Assembly: GCA_964347345.1 (NCBI GenBank)
Contig: CAYFYB010000002.1
Coordinates: 62,001-126,000 of the forward strand
Direction: 5' to 3'
Source: JAJISG01 sp964347345
GTDB lineage: Archaea > Thermoplasmatota > Thermoplasmata > RBG-16-68-12 > JAJISG01
DNA length: 64,000 nucleotides
A model generated the notes under the pieces. It was not told the DNA's origin. It ran no database searches and saw only the letters and a list, made by a program, of their open reading frames with translations. Made by a program: the position numbers and the translations under genes. The first letter of the stretch is position 1; every line of letters begins with the position of its first letter. Below, in pieces: positions 48,392 to 56,698 of this stretch.

Positions 48392-49408
48392 ATGGCTGAG
48401 CTGGCCCAGTTGATAGGGGAGACGCGGGTAATCCGGCAGCACGATCCCGCTAAATTCATCTCAGCCTGGACGGAGAGGGAGATCTTGGACGGGGAGGTGG
48501 TCGACGCCTTTGTCCTTATCCTGCGCACCCAGGGATGCTATTGGGCCAGAAAGAGCGGCTGCTCCATGTGCGGATATGTGAGTGACTGCTTCACCGAGGT
48601 CTCAGAGGAGGACCTACTGCAGCAATGGTCTGAGGCCATGAAGGTGTACCGAGGGCAGCCGGTGGTGAAGGTCTACAACTCAGGGAACTTCTTCGACCCC
48701 AGCGAGGTTTCGCCAAAGGTCAGGAAGGTCATCCTAGAGGAACTCGGTGAGAGATGTGAGAAGGTGGTGGTGGAGAACCTGCCCCAGCTGGTCCGGAAGC
48801 CCCTGCTGGAGGAAGCGTTGAGGTACTGCAGGAGGTTTGAGGTGGCCATAGGACTGGAGACGGCCAGCGACTTCGTTCGAGACCGCTGCATCAGCAAGGA
48901 CTTCAGCTTCGAAAGATATGTCCAGGCGGTCAAGACGGCCCATGGTTGCGGCGCCGCAGTCAAGACCTATCTTCTCCTTAAGCCGCCCTTCCTCTCTGAG
49001 GGGGCCTCCATCCTAGACGTTCAGACATCTGCCAAGGCCATCGACGGACTCACAGACACCATATCAATCAATCCCACCAACGTCCAGAGGGATACCCTGG
49101 TGGACAGGCTGTACCGAAAGGGGGAGTACAGGCCTCCATGGTTGTGGTCCCTAGCGGAGGTCCTCATCGCTCTCCGGGGCTCGAAGGCCAGGGTCATGTC
49201 CAAGCCCACGGGAGGCGGTCGACCGAGGGGGGCTCACAACTGTGGCCACTGCGACGGCATCTTCCTGAAGGCCATTGAGGACTACTCCCTTGGTACCTCA
49301 GACTGGCTAGAGGAACTGGATTGCGAGTGCAGGGAGGATTGGGAGGCCTACAAGCTGATAGAGGATTTGGGTAGGTGTAGCGTGGACCTCGACAGATTCC
49401 TGAGCTGA
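48392..49408 (+). CDS. Radical SAM protein, archaeosine synthase RaSEA-like
   Basis: Elp3/MiaB-like radical SAM enzyme of 338 residues. The cluster motif is LRTQGCYWARKSGCSMCGYVSDC, that is Cys-x7-Cys-x2-Cys, as in the TIGR01210 family; this family includes RaSEA, which with ArcS turns the lysine adduct of preQ0 at tRNA position 15 into archaeosine. VKVYNSGNFFDPSEVSP and VAIGLETASDFVRDRCISKD fit the barrel, and a C-terminal Cys-rich end (NCGHCDGIF, then DCECREDW) is also typical. A leaderless ATG at 48392 is supported by a TATA box 27 bases upstream. ArcS is not in the window. Confidence 0.82.
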   Translation: MAELAQLIGETRVIRQHDPAKFISAWTEREILDGEVVDAFVLILRTQGCYWARKSGCSMCGYVSDCFTEVSEEDLLQQWSEAMKVYRGQPVVKVYNSGNFFDPSEVSPKVRKVILEELGERCEKVVVENLPQLVRKPLLEEALRYCRRFEVAIGLETASDFVRDRCISKDFSFERYVQAVKTAHGCGAAVKTYLLLKPPFLSEGASILDVQTSAKAIDGLTDTISINPTNVQRDTLVDRLYRKGEYRPPWLWSLAEVLIALRGSKARVMSKPTGGGRPRGAHNCGHCDGIFLKAIEDYSLGTSDWLEELDCECREDWEAYKLIEDLGRCSVDLDRFLS

Positions 49409-49411
49409 ATG

Positions 49412-50053
49412 CTATTGACGTCGCTTCCTCATCCGCCTCGGACCCGTGATTGCGGCGATTGTGACGGAGTAGGCTATGATGACCCTCCGATGACCTGAGC
49501 ATCGGGGCCCGACGGCTGGGTACTGCGCAAGGCCCTGAAGACGAAGTCGTAGGTTCCAGAGGTGGCGTTGAAGGAGTAGCTGGAGACGCCTCCCATGCGG
49601 ATAACCCCTCCGAAGGGCGTCGAGAGCTCCATCTCGTATCCGGATAGCTGCTGCGTCCGCATTGCCGACCGAGGTTATGGGGTTCTCAGGGTAGCAGAAG
49701 TAGGCGTACAGAGTCAGCTCCACCTCCCTAGACCGGGGGAAGAAGTCGAACAGGGGCTCCACAGCATCGAAATCTGTGCCGTATCCCTCCGACGCTTCGG
49801 GATCAACGCCGAGGGTTGCCACCGCCTGGAAGCCGTTGGAACTGGTCACCAGGAAGACCAACGACCATGAGCCTTCTTGAGTGGGTTCCTCAGCTTCAGT
49901 GGGGACCCCAAAGCAGCGGGCAGCCGCGTGAGAAGGGAGGCCTGAAACGGTCAGCAGCAGGAGGCCTCTGACGAGGACGGTGAACGGGCCTACCCTACCC
50001 AGCGGTGGAGACGCCTGGGCCCCCTCCATCAAGGGGGGGTACAAGGGGGACAA
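49412..50053 (-). pseudogene. Exported protein with apparent double frameshift
   Basis: The frame open from 50053 starts with a signal-like segment (VLVRGLLLLTVSGLPSHAAA) and natural-looking sequence such as SWSLVFLVTSSNGFQAVATL up to about 49665. It then turns into unnatural Arg/Leu-rich text, while the frame shifted by one base reads GYEMELSTPFGGVIRMGGVS and SYSFNATSGTYDFVFRALRS, a plausible beta-rich continuation, until a stop near 49473. The original frame then gives a hydrophobic VIIAYSVTIAAITG and a basic tail. The likely original product is a secreted, C-terminally anchored beta protein of about 200 residues disturbed by two opposite single-base changes, natural or from sequencing. I do not recognise the family. 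Confidence 0.55.
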
Positions 50054-50147
50054 AGTCCTTTGCCTCCTTCGTTCAAGCGTTCGAGGTTGACTACAAGAGA
50101 TGTCGAAGGCTTTTTGATGGGGCTGGAAATGAGGTTGTGGGAACAGG

Positions 50148-50468
50148 ATGCAGGCCTACGAAGTCAAGAGAGGACACTCCAAAAACCTAGAGGGGGAAGG
50201 ACTGAGGCTTATCCTTGAGGGGATTTTCGGGGAAGTGTCGGAGACCAAGGGCGTCCTCGCAGTGAGACAGGGTGCCCTCAAGAGGATGACCGTCTGGTTC
50301 GACGGCGAGGTCCTCTACGTGGACACGGACTTGGACCGAGAAGTGGACGAGACGACGGCAGCTCAGACCGTAAGGGCCTACAACGCTTTCCTCGAAAAGG
50401 CCACAGGGTTCACCTCCAAGGAGAGGAGACAACGGTTGCAGAAGAAGGCCAAGGAAGGCAAGCTGTGA
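50148..50468 (+). CDS. Conserved archaeal hypothetical protein (possibly DUF5611)
   Basis: A 106-residue soluble protein starting MQAYEVKRGHSKNLEGEGLR. The N-terminal two-thirds is a small alpha/beta domain with GALKRMTVWFDGEVLYVDTD; the C-terminal third is helical and very basic (TGFTSKERRQRLQKKAKEGK). The combination resembles DUF5611 proteins of Thermoplasmata-like archaea, from memory only. No catalytic residues stand out; the basic tail hints at nucleic-acid binding. It stands alone between the frame-disturbed gene and the cation pump. Confidence 0.8.
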   Translation: MQAYEVKRGHSKNLEGEGLRLILEGIFGEVSETKGVLAVRQGALKRMTVWFDGEVLYVDTDLDREVDETTAAQTVRAYNAFLEKATGFTSKERRQRLQKKAKEGKL

Positions 50469-50607
50469 GGGGATCAGCACTCAAGATCGTCTTCACGGCG
50501 GCAAGCTCAGCAAGAGTTCCCTCATCACCGCCTGGGCATCGTCCCCTTCCCACTTAACCCTTGCCAGGCCCGTGAACCCCTAAATACCCCCACCGTCATC
50601 TTCAACC

Positions 50608-51789
50608 GTGGCCCTCATACCGGACCTTGGAGATCCCCGGGACCCACGGGTGAGAACTCTGTATGGCTACCTCCAATCAACGGTTTCATTGGTAGTTAAC
50701 GCCTCCCTGTTTTCCTCCAAGCTGTTCATCGCCTCCCTGCTGGCCAGCGTTGCGGTTCTCACGGACGCCTTCAATCAGCTGGGAGATGTGGGCATCTCTC
50801 TCATGATTCTCATCGCCTTCCGCTTCGCCGGGAAGGAGGCCGACAGGGAGCACCCTTACGGACACGGCAGATTGGAGCAGGTCGTAGCCCTCCTAGTGGC
50901 CGCCGCGTTGGTCTTTGTGGCCGTCCTCCTCTTGCTAGAGTCATTCCAGGAGCTGTCCAACCCATCCGTCAAGGGAACCCTCCCTCTTGCCATCGTCCTT
51001 GGACTCCTGGCGGCAGTGAAGGAGGCCCTTGCCCGCTTCTCCTTCGCCATAGCCAGGCGAACGGACAGCGACGCCATCCGCGGGGACGCATGGAACCACA
51101 GGTATGACGCCCTGCTTACGGGGGCCATCGCCCTGGCCATATTCCTGGCCAGCTGGAGGGAGGCCTTGAGGGTTCTCGACCCAATCTTCGGAATCTTCGT
51201 CGCCGGACTGATCTTGTACACCGGTGGCAGGCTCATAGCTTCTGCAGGAGATCGTCTCCTTGGAAGAGCCCCCGGGAAGGCCTTGGTCCAGAGGATAACG
51301 GAATTGGCCTCGGCTCATGATGGCGTCAAAAGGGTTCACAGCGTCTCTGTCCACGACTACGGGCTGCACAAGGCCATATCCCTCACGGTGGACGTCGACG
51401 ACCGCCTGAGCGTTGAGGAATCCCACAGGATAGCCACTGACGTGGAGGCCATTATCAAGGCAGAAATGAAGGCGGATGCCACAGTCCATGTGGAGCCCGT
51501 GACACCTCTCCTCACCTCTAGCCTGATCCATGCAGTCGAAGAGGTCGCCCTTGAGGAGGATAGGGTACACTCCATCCTCGGTGTAGAGCCTGACCTGGAC
51601 GGGAGCGTTCACGTGAAAGTCAGCCTGCCTGGGGAGGTCACCCTGGAGGAGGCGGACGCCCTGGTGAAAAGACTATCATCCAAGTTGGAGGATGAGGTGG
51701 GGCGCAGGGTGAAGGTTCTCACCTTGCCCTGCGAACCAGGCTGCGAAGGTTGCCGCGGGAAAACCTCAGAACCCGAAGAGGGCCCCTAA
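50608..51789 (+). CDS. Cation diffusion facilitator (CDF) metal-efflux protein
   Basis: Membrane antiporter exporting divalent metals such as zinc, iron or manganese. There are six hydrophobic helices in residues 30-225. The metal site in helix 2 reads LTDAFNQLGDVG (two Asp four apart) and in helix 5 WNHRYDALLTG (His and Asp four apart). A histidine loop HPYGHGRLEQ lies between helices 2 and 3, and the C-terminal cytoplasmic ferredoxin-like domain (VKRVHSVSVHDYGLHKAISL) is followed by a second similar repeat and a Cys-rich end PCEPGCEGCRGK, possibly an extra metal-binding tail. GTG 50608 lies about 25 bases after a CTAAATAC box, a leaderless arrangement. The last 24 bases overlap the convergent rpl12. 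Confidence 0.9.
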   Translation: MALIPDLGDPRDPRVRTLYGYLQSTVSLVVNASLFSSKLFIASLLASVAVLTDAFNQLGDVGISLMILIAFRFAGKEADREHPYGHGRLEQVVALLVAAALVFVAVLLLLESFQELSNPSVKGTLPLAIVLGLLAAVKEALARFSFAIARRTDSDAIRGDAWNHRYDALLTGAIALAIFLASWREALRVLDPIFGIFVAGLILYTGGRLIASAGDRLLGRAPGKALVQRITELASAHDGVKRVHSVSVHDYGLHKAISLTVDVDDRLSVEESHRIATDVEAIIKAEMKADATVHVEPVTPLLTSSLIHAVEEVALEEDRVHSILGVEPDLDGSVHVKVSLPGEVTLEEADALVKRLSSKLEDEVGRRVKVLTLPCEPGCEGCRGKTSEPEEGP

Positions 51790-52074
51790 GCCTGCAGCGG
51801 CCTCTTCTTCGCTGACCTTTTCCTCTTCTTCCTTCTTCTTCTCTTCCTTCTTCTCCTCTTTCTTCTCCGCCGCTGCTGGAACGGGGGCAGCGGGAGCGAA
51901 GGCGGCGCTCTTGATGGCCTCCTCGATGTTGACCCCCTCTAAGGCGGCGGTCAGGGCCTTGACCCTCGTCTCATCGGGATTCATGCCAGCGGCCTTCAGA
52001 ACCTTGATCAGGTTCTCCTCGTTGACGTCCTTTCCCGCAGCGTGCAGGAGCATTGCACCATATATGTACTCCAC
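51766..52074 (-). CDS. rpl12: Ribosomal protein L12 (P1/P2-like stalk protein)
   Basis: Acidic stalk protein that recruits translational GTPases. It has 102 residues: the N-terminal helical dimerisation domain (VEYIYGAMLLHAAGKDVNEE), an Ala/Pro hinge, a Lys/Glu-rich tail and the conserved C-terminus AAAGLGALFGF that binds elongation factors. The GTG start follows a strong GGAGGTG site that sits in the short space after rpl10. Its 3' end overlaps the convergent CDF gene by 24 bases. Last gene of the L1-L10-L12 unit. Confidence 0.95.
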   Translation of the reverse strand: MEYIYGAMLLHAAGKDVNEENLIKVLKAAGMNPDETRVKALTAALEGVNIEEAIKSAAFAPAAPVPAAAEKKEEKKEEKKKEEEEKVSEEEAAAGLGALFGF

Positions 52075-52093
52075 TTTTTCACCTCCTTGATCT

Positions 52094-53223
52094 TTATCCG
52101 AACAGGGAGCCGAGGCCGGCAGCGGCCTCCTCCTCGTCATCGCTATCCTTCTCCTCTTTCTTGGGTGCCCTCTCTTCCTCCTTCTTGGGCTCCTCCTTCT
52201 TGGGCTCCTCCTTCTTGGGNNNNNNNNNNNNNNNNNNNNNNNNNNNNNNNNNNNNNNNNNNNNNNNNNNNNNNNNNNNNNNNNNNNNNNNNNNNNNNNNN
52301 NNNNNNNNNNNNNNNNNNNCCTCCACCTTGGGCGGCGAGCCGATGAGGGCTCTCAACTCATCGTCCAAGGCATCGGGGACCCTGGAGGCAAGGGTCATGA
52401 GCTGGCCGTGAGCTCTAGAGAGGAAGAGCGGAATCAGCTCTTTGGTGGGGTAGCTGGCCACCATGCCCAGGGACAGAGCCCTTCGATGCGCATCGGCCAG
52501 CAGCGGGGCAATGGTCGCCCTTGTTGGGAAGGCGAGTCCCATGGATAGCCTGAGGGCGTTACCTGCGGCAGTGGCCAAATCCCGCCTGATGGCCTCCTCG
52601 TCCACGGCCAGGACGTCCCTCGTAAATAGGGTGCCGTCCTCGAACACGCCCCGGATGTCCAAACCCACCGTCATCGGGAATATGCCCAGCCTCGCGATGG
52701 CCTGAGCGACCTCGACGGGAATCCGCTTGCCCTTCTCCACCAGGAGCTTCTCCTTCTTGATGACCACTTTCCCCTTTTCGATGGCGGCGGGGATCCCGGC
52801 CCTCTGGAGGTCTCCCACAACGGGTCCAGGCTTGAACGGGGTGTCGCCCTCTTGGACAACGATGTCGCCAGGGGCAACCTCGCCCCCCTTCGCCGGCGCT
52901 TTGGTCTTCGTCGCCTCCAGCTCTTTGAAGAGCCTGAAGGGGTTGGAGTCTGTAAGGACGAGGGCCACCTGGCCTTCGACCAAACCCTGAAGTCCATCGA
53001 TGCCCTCCCGATCTCGAGCGGCCTCACCGATGGCCCTTAGAAGAAGTCTGTTCTTGACCACCTGCAGCTCAACCTTCCCTCGAAGCTTGGCCCTGATGCG
53101 TTGCATCTGAGGCCCAGGGATGCCTGAAACGTTGGCTAACGCTATCACTCTGCTACCCAAGAGCTTCCCCCTCAGGTCCTCGACCAGCTGGACCTTCTTC
53201 GTCTGCACCGCCACCTCCGCCAT
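52094..53223 (-). CDS. rpl10: Ribosomal protein L10 (P0), interrupted by a sequence gap
   Basis: Base of the ribosomal stalk, anchoring L12 dimers to 23S rRNA with L11. The N-terminal domain (ALANVSGIPGPQMQRIRAKL, KNRLLLRAIGEA) and the archaeal insertion domain (PGDIVVQEGDTPFKPGPVVG) are complete, as are the L12-binding helices. The Lys/Glu tail contains a 100-base run of N at 52220-52319; beyond it the reading continues PKKEEPKKEEPKKEEERAPK to the conserved end EEEAAAGLGSLFG. The frames on both sides differ because the N run has an arbitrary length, so a continuous translation through it is meaningless. ATG follows the rpl1 stop directly. Confidence 0.93.
52170..52219 (-). repeat. 15-base tandem repeats encoding PKKEE
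   Basis: At least three 15-base units, each coding Pro-Lys-Lys-Glu-Glu, run up to the edge of the N gap in the rpl10 tail. The repeat probably continues inside the gap and caused the assembly break. Confidence 0.8.
52220..52319. other. Assembly gap of 100 Ns
   Basis: Exactly 100 unknown bases within the repetitive C-terminal tail of rpl10. The round number is a scaffolding placeholder, so the true length is unknown. Confidence 0.98.
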
Positions 53224-53862
53224 CTAAATCAACCTCACTGCCGGTCCCATGGTGGTCTTCACGTAAACAGACCCTATGTTGAAGCGTCCCCTCGGTAGCT
53301 TGGCCTCCACTCTCCTGAGGATGGTCTCCACGTTCTCAGCCAGCTCGTCAGGTTGCATGTCCCGGGTCCCCACGGGGGCATGGAAGGTTGGCCTGTCCTT
53401 GGAGCGTATCTTCACGGCGCTCTTCAGGTTCGCTATGAGGGGTCCTGGGTCCGTCCCAGGAGGAACAGGCCTGGGCATCTTGCCTCGGGGACCGAGGACA
53501 GTCCCGAGGCGCCGGCCTATGGCAGGCATCAGGGGGGCCTCAGCGATGAAGAAGTCGTGCTCCCTCGCCACCTGCTTGGCCTTGGCTTTGTTCTCGGCCA
53601 GGCCCTCGATATCTTCCGGGGGGATTATGAGGTCCGCCACGCCGCGGGCCTTGACGGCCATCTCACCGCTGGCGAAGAGGGCAATCCTAACCTCCCTGCC
53701 CCTCCCCTTCGGCAGGATGATCTCGTCTTCAATCCTGTTCCTGGGTAAAGTGAGGTCCACATCCCGGAGGTTAATGGATATCTCCACGCTCTCCCTGAAC
53801 TTCCTGGGCTTGGCCTCTTCGAGGGCCTTTGTGATAGCCTGAACGAGCTTCTTGTCCGGCAA
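53224..53862 (-). CDS. rpl1: Ribosomal protein L1
   Basis: L1-stalk protein of the large subunit, which moves deacylated tRNA out of the E site and in many archaea also represses its own mRNA. It has 212 residues; FRESVEISINLRDVDLTLPR, GRGREVRIALFASGE and MPRPVPPGTDPGPLIANLKS with NIGSVYVKTTMGPAVRLI are typical. The start is TTG 53862 with GAGGGA 7-8 bases upstream; no ATG is available. First gene of the L1-L10-L12 unit, with its own TATA box near 53930, separated by 89 bases from rpl11. Confidence 0.95.
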   Translation of the reverse strand: MPDKKLVQAITKALEEAKPRKFRESVEISINLRDVDLTLPRNRIEDEIILPKGRGREVRIALFASGEMAVKARGVADLIIPPEDIEGLAENKAKAKQVAREHDFFIAEAPLMPAIGRRLGTVLGPRGKMPRPVPPGTDPGPLIANLKSAVKIRSKDRPTFHAPVGTRDMQPDELAENVETILRRVEAKLPRGRFNIGSVYVKTTMGPAVRLI

Positions 53863-53926
53863 TGAAATCCCTCTGTAGTCCCAGTGGCGAGCGCCTCCTA
53901 CAGGAAGTTATAGCAACAAGGACGCG

Positions 53927-53937
53927 GGTTATAAGCT
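53927..53937 (-). promoter_or_regulatory. Promoter of the rpl1-rpl10-rpl12 unit
   Basis: On the minus strand AAGCTTATAAC lies about 70 bases before the rpl1 start, within the 89-base space after rpl11. A second AT-rich element, GCTATAAC, is at about 53905. This separates the L1-L10-L12 unit from the upstream ftsZ-secE-spt5-rpl11 genes. The leader of about 45 bases could hold an L1 regulatory site, which I could not identify. Confidence 0.5.
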
Positions 53938-53951
53938 TTTGGAGGATGTCA

Positions 53952-54428
53952 TCAGGTCAGGGCCTTGTCGTGGAGCCCCTGCTCAACCTCCGCCTGGACC
54001 TCCTTCGGCCCCTTGCCCTCCACGTTCACGCCCATGGAGACGCAGGTGCCCAGGACTTCCAGCACCTTCTGCTTCAGGCCTGTGCCTAGAGTGTCCTGTC
54101 CCTTCATCTGCGCGACCTTCACCACCTGCTTAAGGGTCAGCGTCCCCACGGGCTCCCTCCCCGTGGTTCCAGACCCCTTCTCTACCCCCATCTCCTTCAG
54201 AATGAGGGCCGAGGTCGTGGGCGTCCCCACCTCCAGTTCGAACGTCCCCTGGGCGGGGTCAACGATGATCTTTACGGGAACCTTCATCCCTTCGAAGCCA
54301 GCCGTCCTCTGGTTGATGGCCTCTACGACCTTCATGATGTTCAGACCCAAGGGGCCTAGTGCCGGCCCGATGGGTGGCCCGGCGGTGGCCTTGCCTCCCT
54401 CCACCAGGACATCCACCGTCTCCACCAA
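53952..54428 (-). CDS. rpl11: Ribosomal protein L11
   Basis: Binds the GTPase-associated region of 23S rRNA at the base of the stalk. ATAGPPIGPALGPLGLNIMK is the proline-rich N-terminal switch domain and TLTLKQVVKVAQMKGQDTLG lies in the RNA-binding C-terminal domain. 158 residues. TTG 54428, one base after the spt5 stop, and GTG 54425 are both possible starts; a GGAGGAGAGG site is upstream. It is co-transcribed with spt5 and secE. Confidence 0.95.
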   Translation of the reverse strand: MVETVDVLVEGGKATAGPPIGPALGPLGLNIMKVVEAINQRTAGFEGMKVPVKIIVDPAQGTFELEVGTPTTSALILKEMGVEKGSGTTGREPVGTLTLKQVVKVAQMKGQDTLGTGLKQKVLEVLGTCVSMGVNVEGKGPKEVQAEVEQGLHDKALT

Positions 54429-54429
54429 G

Positions 54430-55335
54430 CTACCTCTCCTCCTTCTCTATCACCCGAACGTTGTCCCCCCGGACTGTCACCGGTATGGGGACCATGGCCT
54501 CGAAGAGCTCCACCGTGATCTCCTCCTTGGCCTCGTCGATGTGCATAACCCGGGCCTTCTCTCCCTTGAAGGGTCCCGAGACGAGTTCCACGATGTCCCC
54601 CTCCATGATGCCTGAGACGAGGGGTTTTGGCGTGAGGAAGTGGTCTATCTCATCCAGGCTCGTCTCGCCTCTCACCAACCCGCGGGCTCGCCTGATTCCC
54701 TTGACCATCTGCTGCAGCCGCTCGGCGTTCATGACCTCCACGAAGACGTAGCCCCTCATCGTCGTGGGGGAGAGGATGGAGTATATCCCAGCGTCAGAGG
54801 CCTTAGCCCTCGAAGCGATGGAGTCGGCCACCCTCCTCTCGTGGCCGATGGAGGTCTTCACCGCCATGACGGTCTGTCTCGTGGCCGTCGAAAGAGTAAC
54901 GGAGTCGGAAATTGTGGGGTCCCCCCGGGAGATGACGGACACGATGACGTTCAGGCGATCGCCGTAACGGGCCCCCCGGGGGGCCATCACGGAGAGAGTC
55001 ATACGTCGGGACTGGCCCTGGGCGAGCTCCATCCGCTTTTCGTAGATTCCGGTGAAGGTGACGTCCCAGGTCTTCTCCTCCACTCCAGACAGCTTGACTA
55101 TCCAGTCGGAGGGATCGCAGACTTCGGATCCCGGGACCAGGTCCACCTTGAGGGTGACCCTCTCATCGCTGTTGCCGACGTTCTCCACCAGGAGGGGATA
55201 TTCCATTTGCACCCCGGCAGTGACAACGCTTCTCTCCTCCCCCTCCTCCAGGTCGATGGTCAGCCTTCGCTGGACGACGACGGGCTCCTCTTTCTTCACT
55301 TTCTCCTCAGGCTTGAAGTCATCAAAAAGCCCCAC
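54430..55335 (-). CDS. spt5: Transcription elongation factor Spt5/NusG with extra N-terminal domain
   Basis: Clamp-binding processivity factor of RNA polymerase. The usual archaeal protein corresponds to residues 155-301: NGN domain (MAVKTSIGHERRVADSIASR, MRGYVFVEVMNAERLQQMV) and KOW domain (IMEGDIVELVSGPFKGEKAR). Residues 1-25 form a charged tail and 26-153 an additional, beta-rich domain (RRLTIDLEEGEERSVVTAGV, MEYPLLVENVGNSDERVTLK, GQSRRMTLSVMAPRGARYGD) that resembles Ig-like NEW3/COG1470 domains. No internal methionine start with a good ribosome-binding site precedes the NGN domain, and AGGAGGTG is well placed before ATG 55335, so the long form is probably real. Order secE-spt5-rpl11 is conserved. 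Confidence 0.93.
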   Translation of the reverse strand: MGLFDDFKPEEKVKKEEPVVVQRRLTIDLEEGEERSVVTAGVQMEYPLLVENVGNSDERVTLKVDLVPGSEVCDPSDWIVKLSGVEEKTWDVTFTGIYEKRMELAQGQSRRMTLSVMAPRGARYGDRLNVIVSVISRGDPTISDSVTLSTATRQTVMAVKTSIGHERRVADSIASRAKASDAGIYSILSPTTMRGYVFVEVMNAERLQQMVKGIRRARGLVRGETSLDEIDHFLTPKPLVSGIMEGDIVELVSGPFKGEKARVMHIDEAKEEITVELFEAMVPIPVTVRGDNVRVIEKEER

Positions 55336-55346
55336 GGGAACACCTC

Positions 55347-55583
55347 CTAAGGGAAAAGGCCGCCTAAGAGCTTGGGCAGCTCGATCATCAGGAAGAATAT
55401 GAGGAAGCCGAGGCCCCCCAAGAGGAGGAGACCGACGCCGGTGACCTGCACAGTCTTGGAGTATTCCTCAGAGGTGGGCTTCCTGGCCATCCTGAGAACC
55501 CGGCCATACTTTCCTCTGCCCAGCCTCTTGGTTCTCTCTTCTACCCTCTTCTGAAACTGCCACGCTCGGTCGACTATGTCCAT
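55347..55583 (-). CDS. secE: Preprotein translocase subunit SecE (Sec61 gamma)
   Basis: Single-span subunit that clamps the two halves of the SecY channel. 78 residues: an amphipathic helix (WQFQKRVEERTKRLGRGKYG), the conserved cytosolic segment KPTSEEYSKTVQVTGVG and one hydrophobic helix (LLLLGGLGFLIFFLMIELPK). ATG 55583 is the first start; GGTGGTTTCCCC lies before it. It sits between ftsZ and spt5 as in many archaea. Confidence 0.92.
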   Translation of the reverse strand: MDIVDRAWQFQKRVEERTKRLGRGKYGRVLRMARKPTSEEYSKTVQVTGVGLLLLGGLGFLIFFLMIELPKLLGGLFP

Positions 55584-55598
55584 GAGGGGGAAACCACC

Positions 55599-56690
55599 CT
55601 AGCGCACCAAGTCGAGGCCAGACTCCCAGGGCCTGGGAGCCTGCTGTGGTCCCAGTATTTGCCGGCTCCTTACGCCAGTGAGGACCACCATGACCCTCAG
55701 CTTGCGCTCCAGACCGTTATCAATGGTCGCTCCCCATATAATCCTTGCGTTGGGGCTGATCCTCTCCTGAACCAGCTCCGCCACCTTCTCGGCCTCCAGC
55801 ACTGTCATGTCGCTCCCCCCGGTCACGTTGACGAGGGCCGCTGAGGCGCAGCTCACGTCCACGTCTATGAGGGGGGAGTTGACGGCCTCCTCCACGGCTT
55901 CCTCCGCCCGGTACTCCGCCTCGCTCTCCCCCAGGCCCATCATGGCCACCCCTCCATCGCTCATGATGGTCTTGATGTCGTTGAAGTCCAGGTTGACGAG
56001 GCCAGGCTTGGTAACGACTTCGGTGATGCCCTTGATGGAACGCATGAGGACCTCGTCGGCCACCTTGAAGGCGGCGCCCAGGGGTAGTCGGGGCACGAGC
56101 TCCAGCAGCCGGTCGTTGGGGACCATTATCAGCGTATCCACGTGCTTCCTGAGCTTCTCCAGCCCATACTCAGCGTTCTCCCACCGGACGGACCCCTCCG
56201 CCTTGAAGGGGAAGGTGCACACGGCCACCGTCAGGGCGTTCAGCTCCTTAGCGATCTGGGCCACTATGGGGGCACCGCCGGTTCCCGTCCCACCCCCCAG
56301 ACCGCAGGTGATGAAGACCATGTCGGAGCCCTTCAAGAGATCTCTGAGCTTTGGCTCCGTCTCCCTTGCCGCGGCCTCACCCACGTGGGGCAGGGCCCCG
56401 GCACCAAGGCCCCTGGTCGTGTTCCTACCCAGGAGGACCTTCTTGGGTGACTTGATGTAGAGGAGGTGCTGGGCGTCGGTGTTGGCGGCGAAGAGGTCTG
56501 CCCCCGTTATCCCGGCCTGGGAGATGCGGTTTATGGTGTTGCAGCCGGCCCCGCCGATTCCTACAATCCGGATGACGGTCCTCAAGCTCATGAGGACCTC
56601 CTCCAGCTCTTGGTCGGCTGCGGAAAGGGCCGCAGGCTGGGAGACCACCTGTCCGAAGCTGGCGGCGAATCCCTCCGCGAAGGCGCCCAC
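55599..56690 (-). CDS. ftsZ: Cell-division GTPase FtsZ (second copy)
   Basis: Tubulin-like GTPase forming the division ring. The phosphate loop is GLGGGTGTGGAPIVAQIAKE; VGIGGAGCNTINRI opens the nucleotide fold and the T7 loop NLDFNDIKTIM supplies the catalytic Asp. 363 residues. The start is GTG 56690, 8 bases after the stop of the first ftsZ. A long N-terminal arm of about 37 residues precedes the domain. The two copies share most motifs, including VLMRSIKGITEVVTKPG, so they arose by tandem duplication or represent the FtsZ1/FtsZ2 pair; which is which cannot be decided here. Confidence 0.95.
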   Translation of the reverse strand: MGAFAEGFAASFGQVVSQPAALSAADQELEEVLMSLRTVIRIVGIGGAGCNTINRISQAGITGADLFAANTDAQHLLYIKSPKKVLLGRNTTRGLGAGALPHVGEAAARETEPKLRDLLKGSDMVFITCGLGGGTGTGGAPIVAQIAKELNALTVAVCTFPFKAEGSVRWENAEYGLEKLRKHVDTLIMVPNDRLLELVPRLPLGAAFKVADEVLMRSIKGITEVVTKPGLVNLDFNDIKTIMSDGGVAMMGLGESEAEYRAEEAVEEAVNSPLIDVDVSCASAALVNVTGGSDMTVLEAEKVAELVQERISPNARIIWGATIDNGLERKLRVMVVLTGVRSRQILGPQQAPRPWESGLDLVR

Positions 56691-56698
56691 GGGAATCC

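Noticed and set aside
51766..53223. A single 485-codon frame joining L10 and L12 through the N gap
   Set aside because: The gap length is arbitrary; each side has its own start, stop and ribosome-binding site, so they are two genes.
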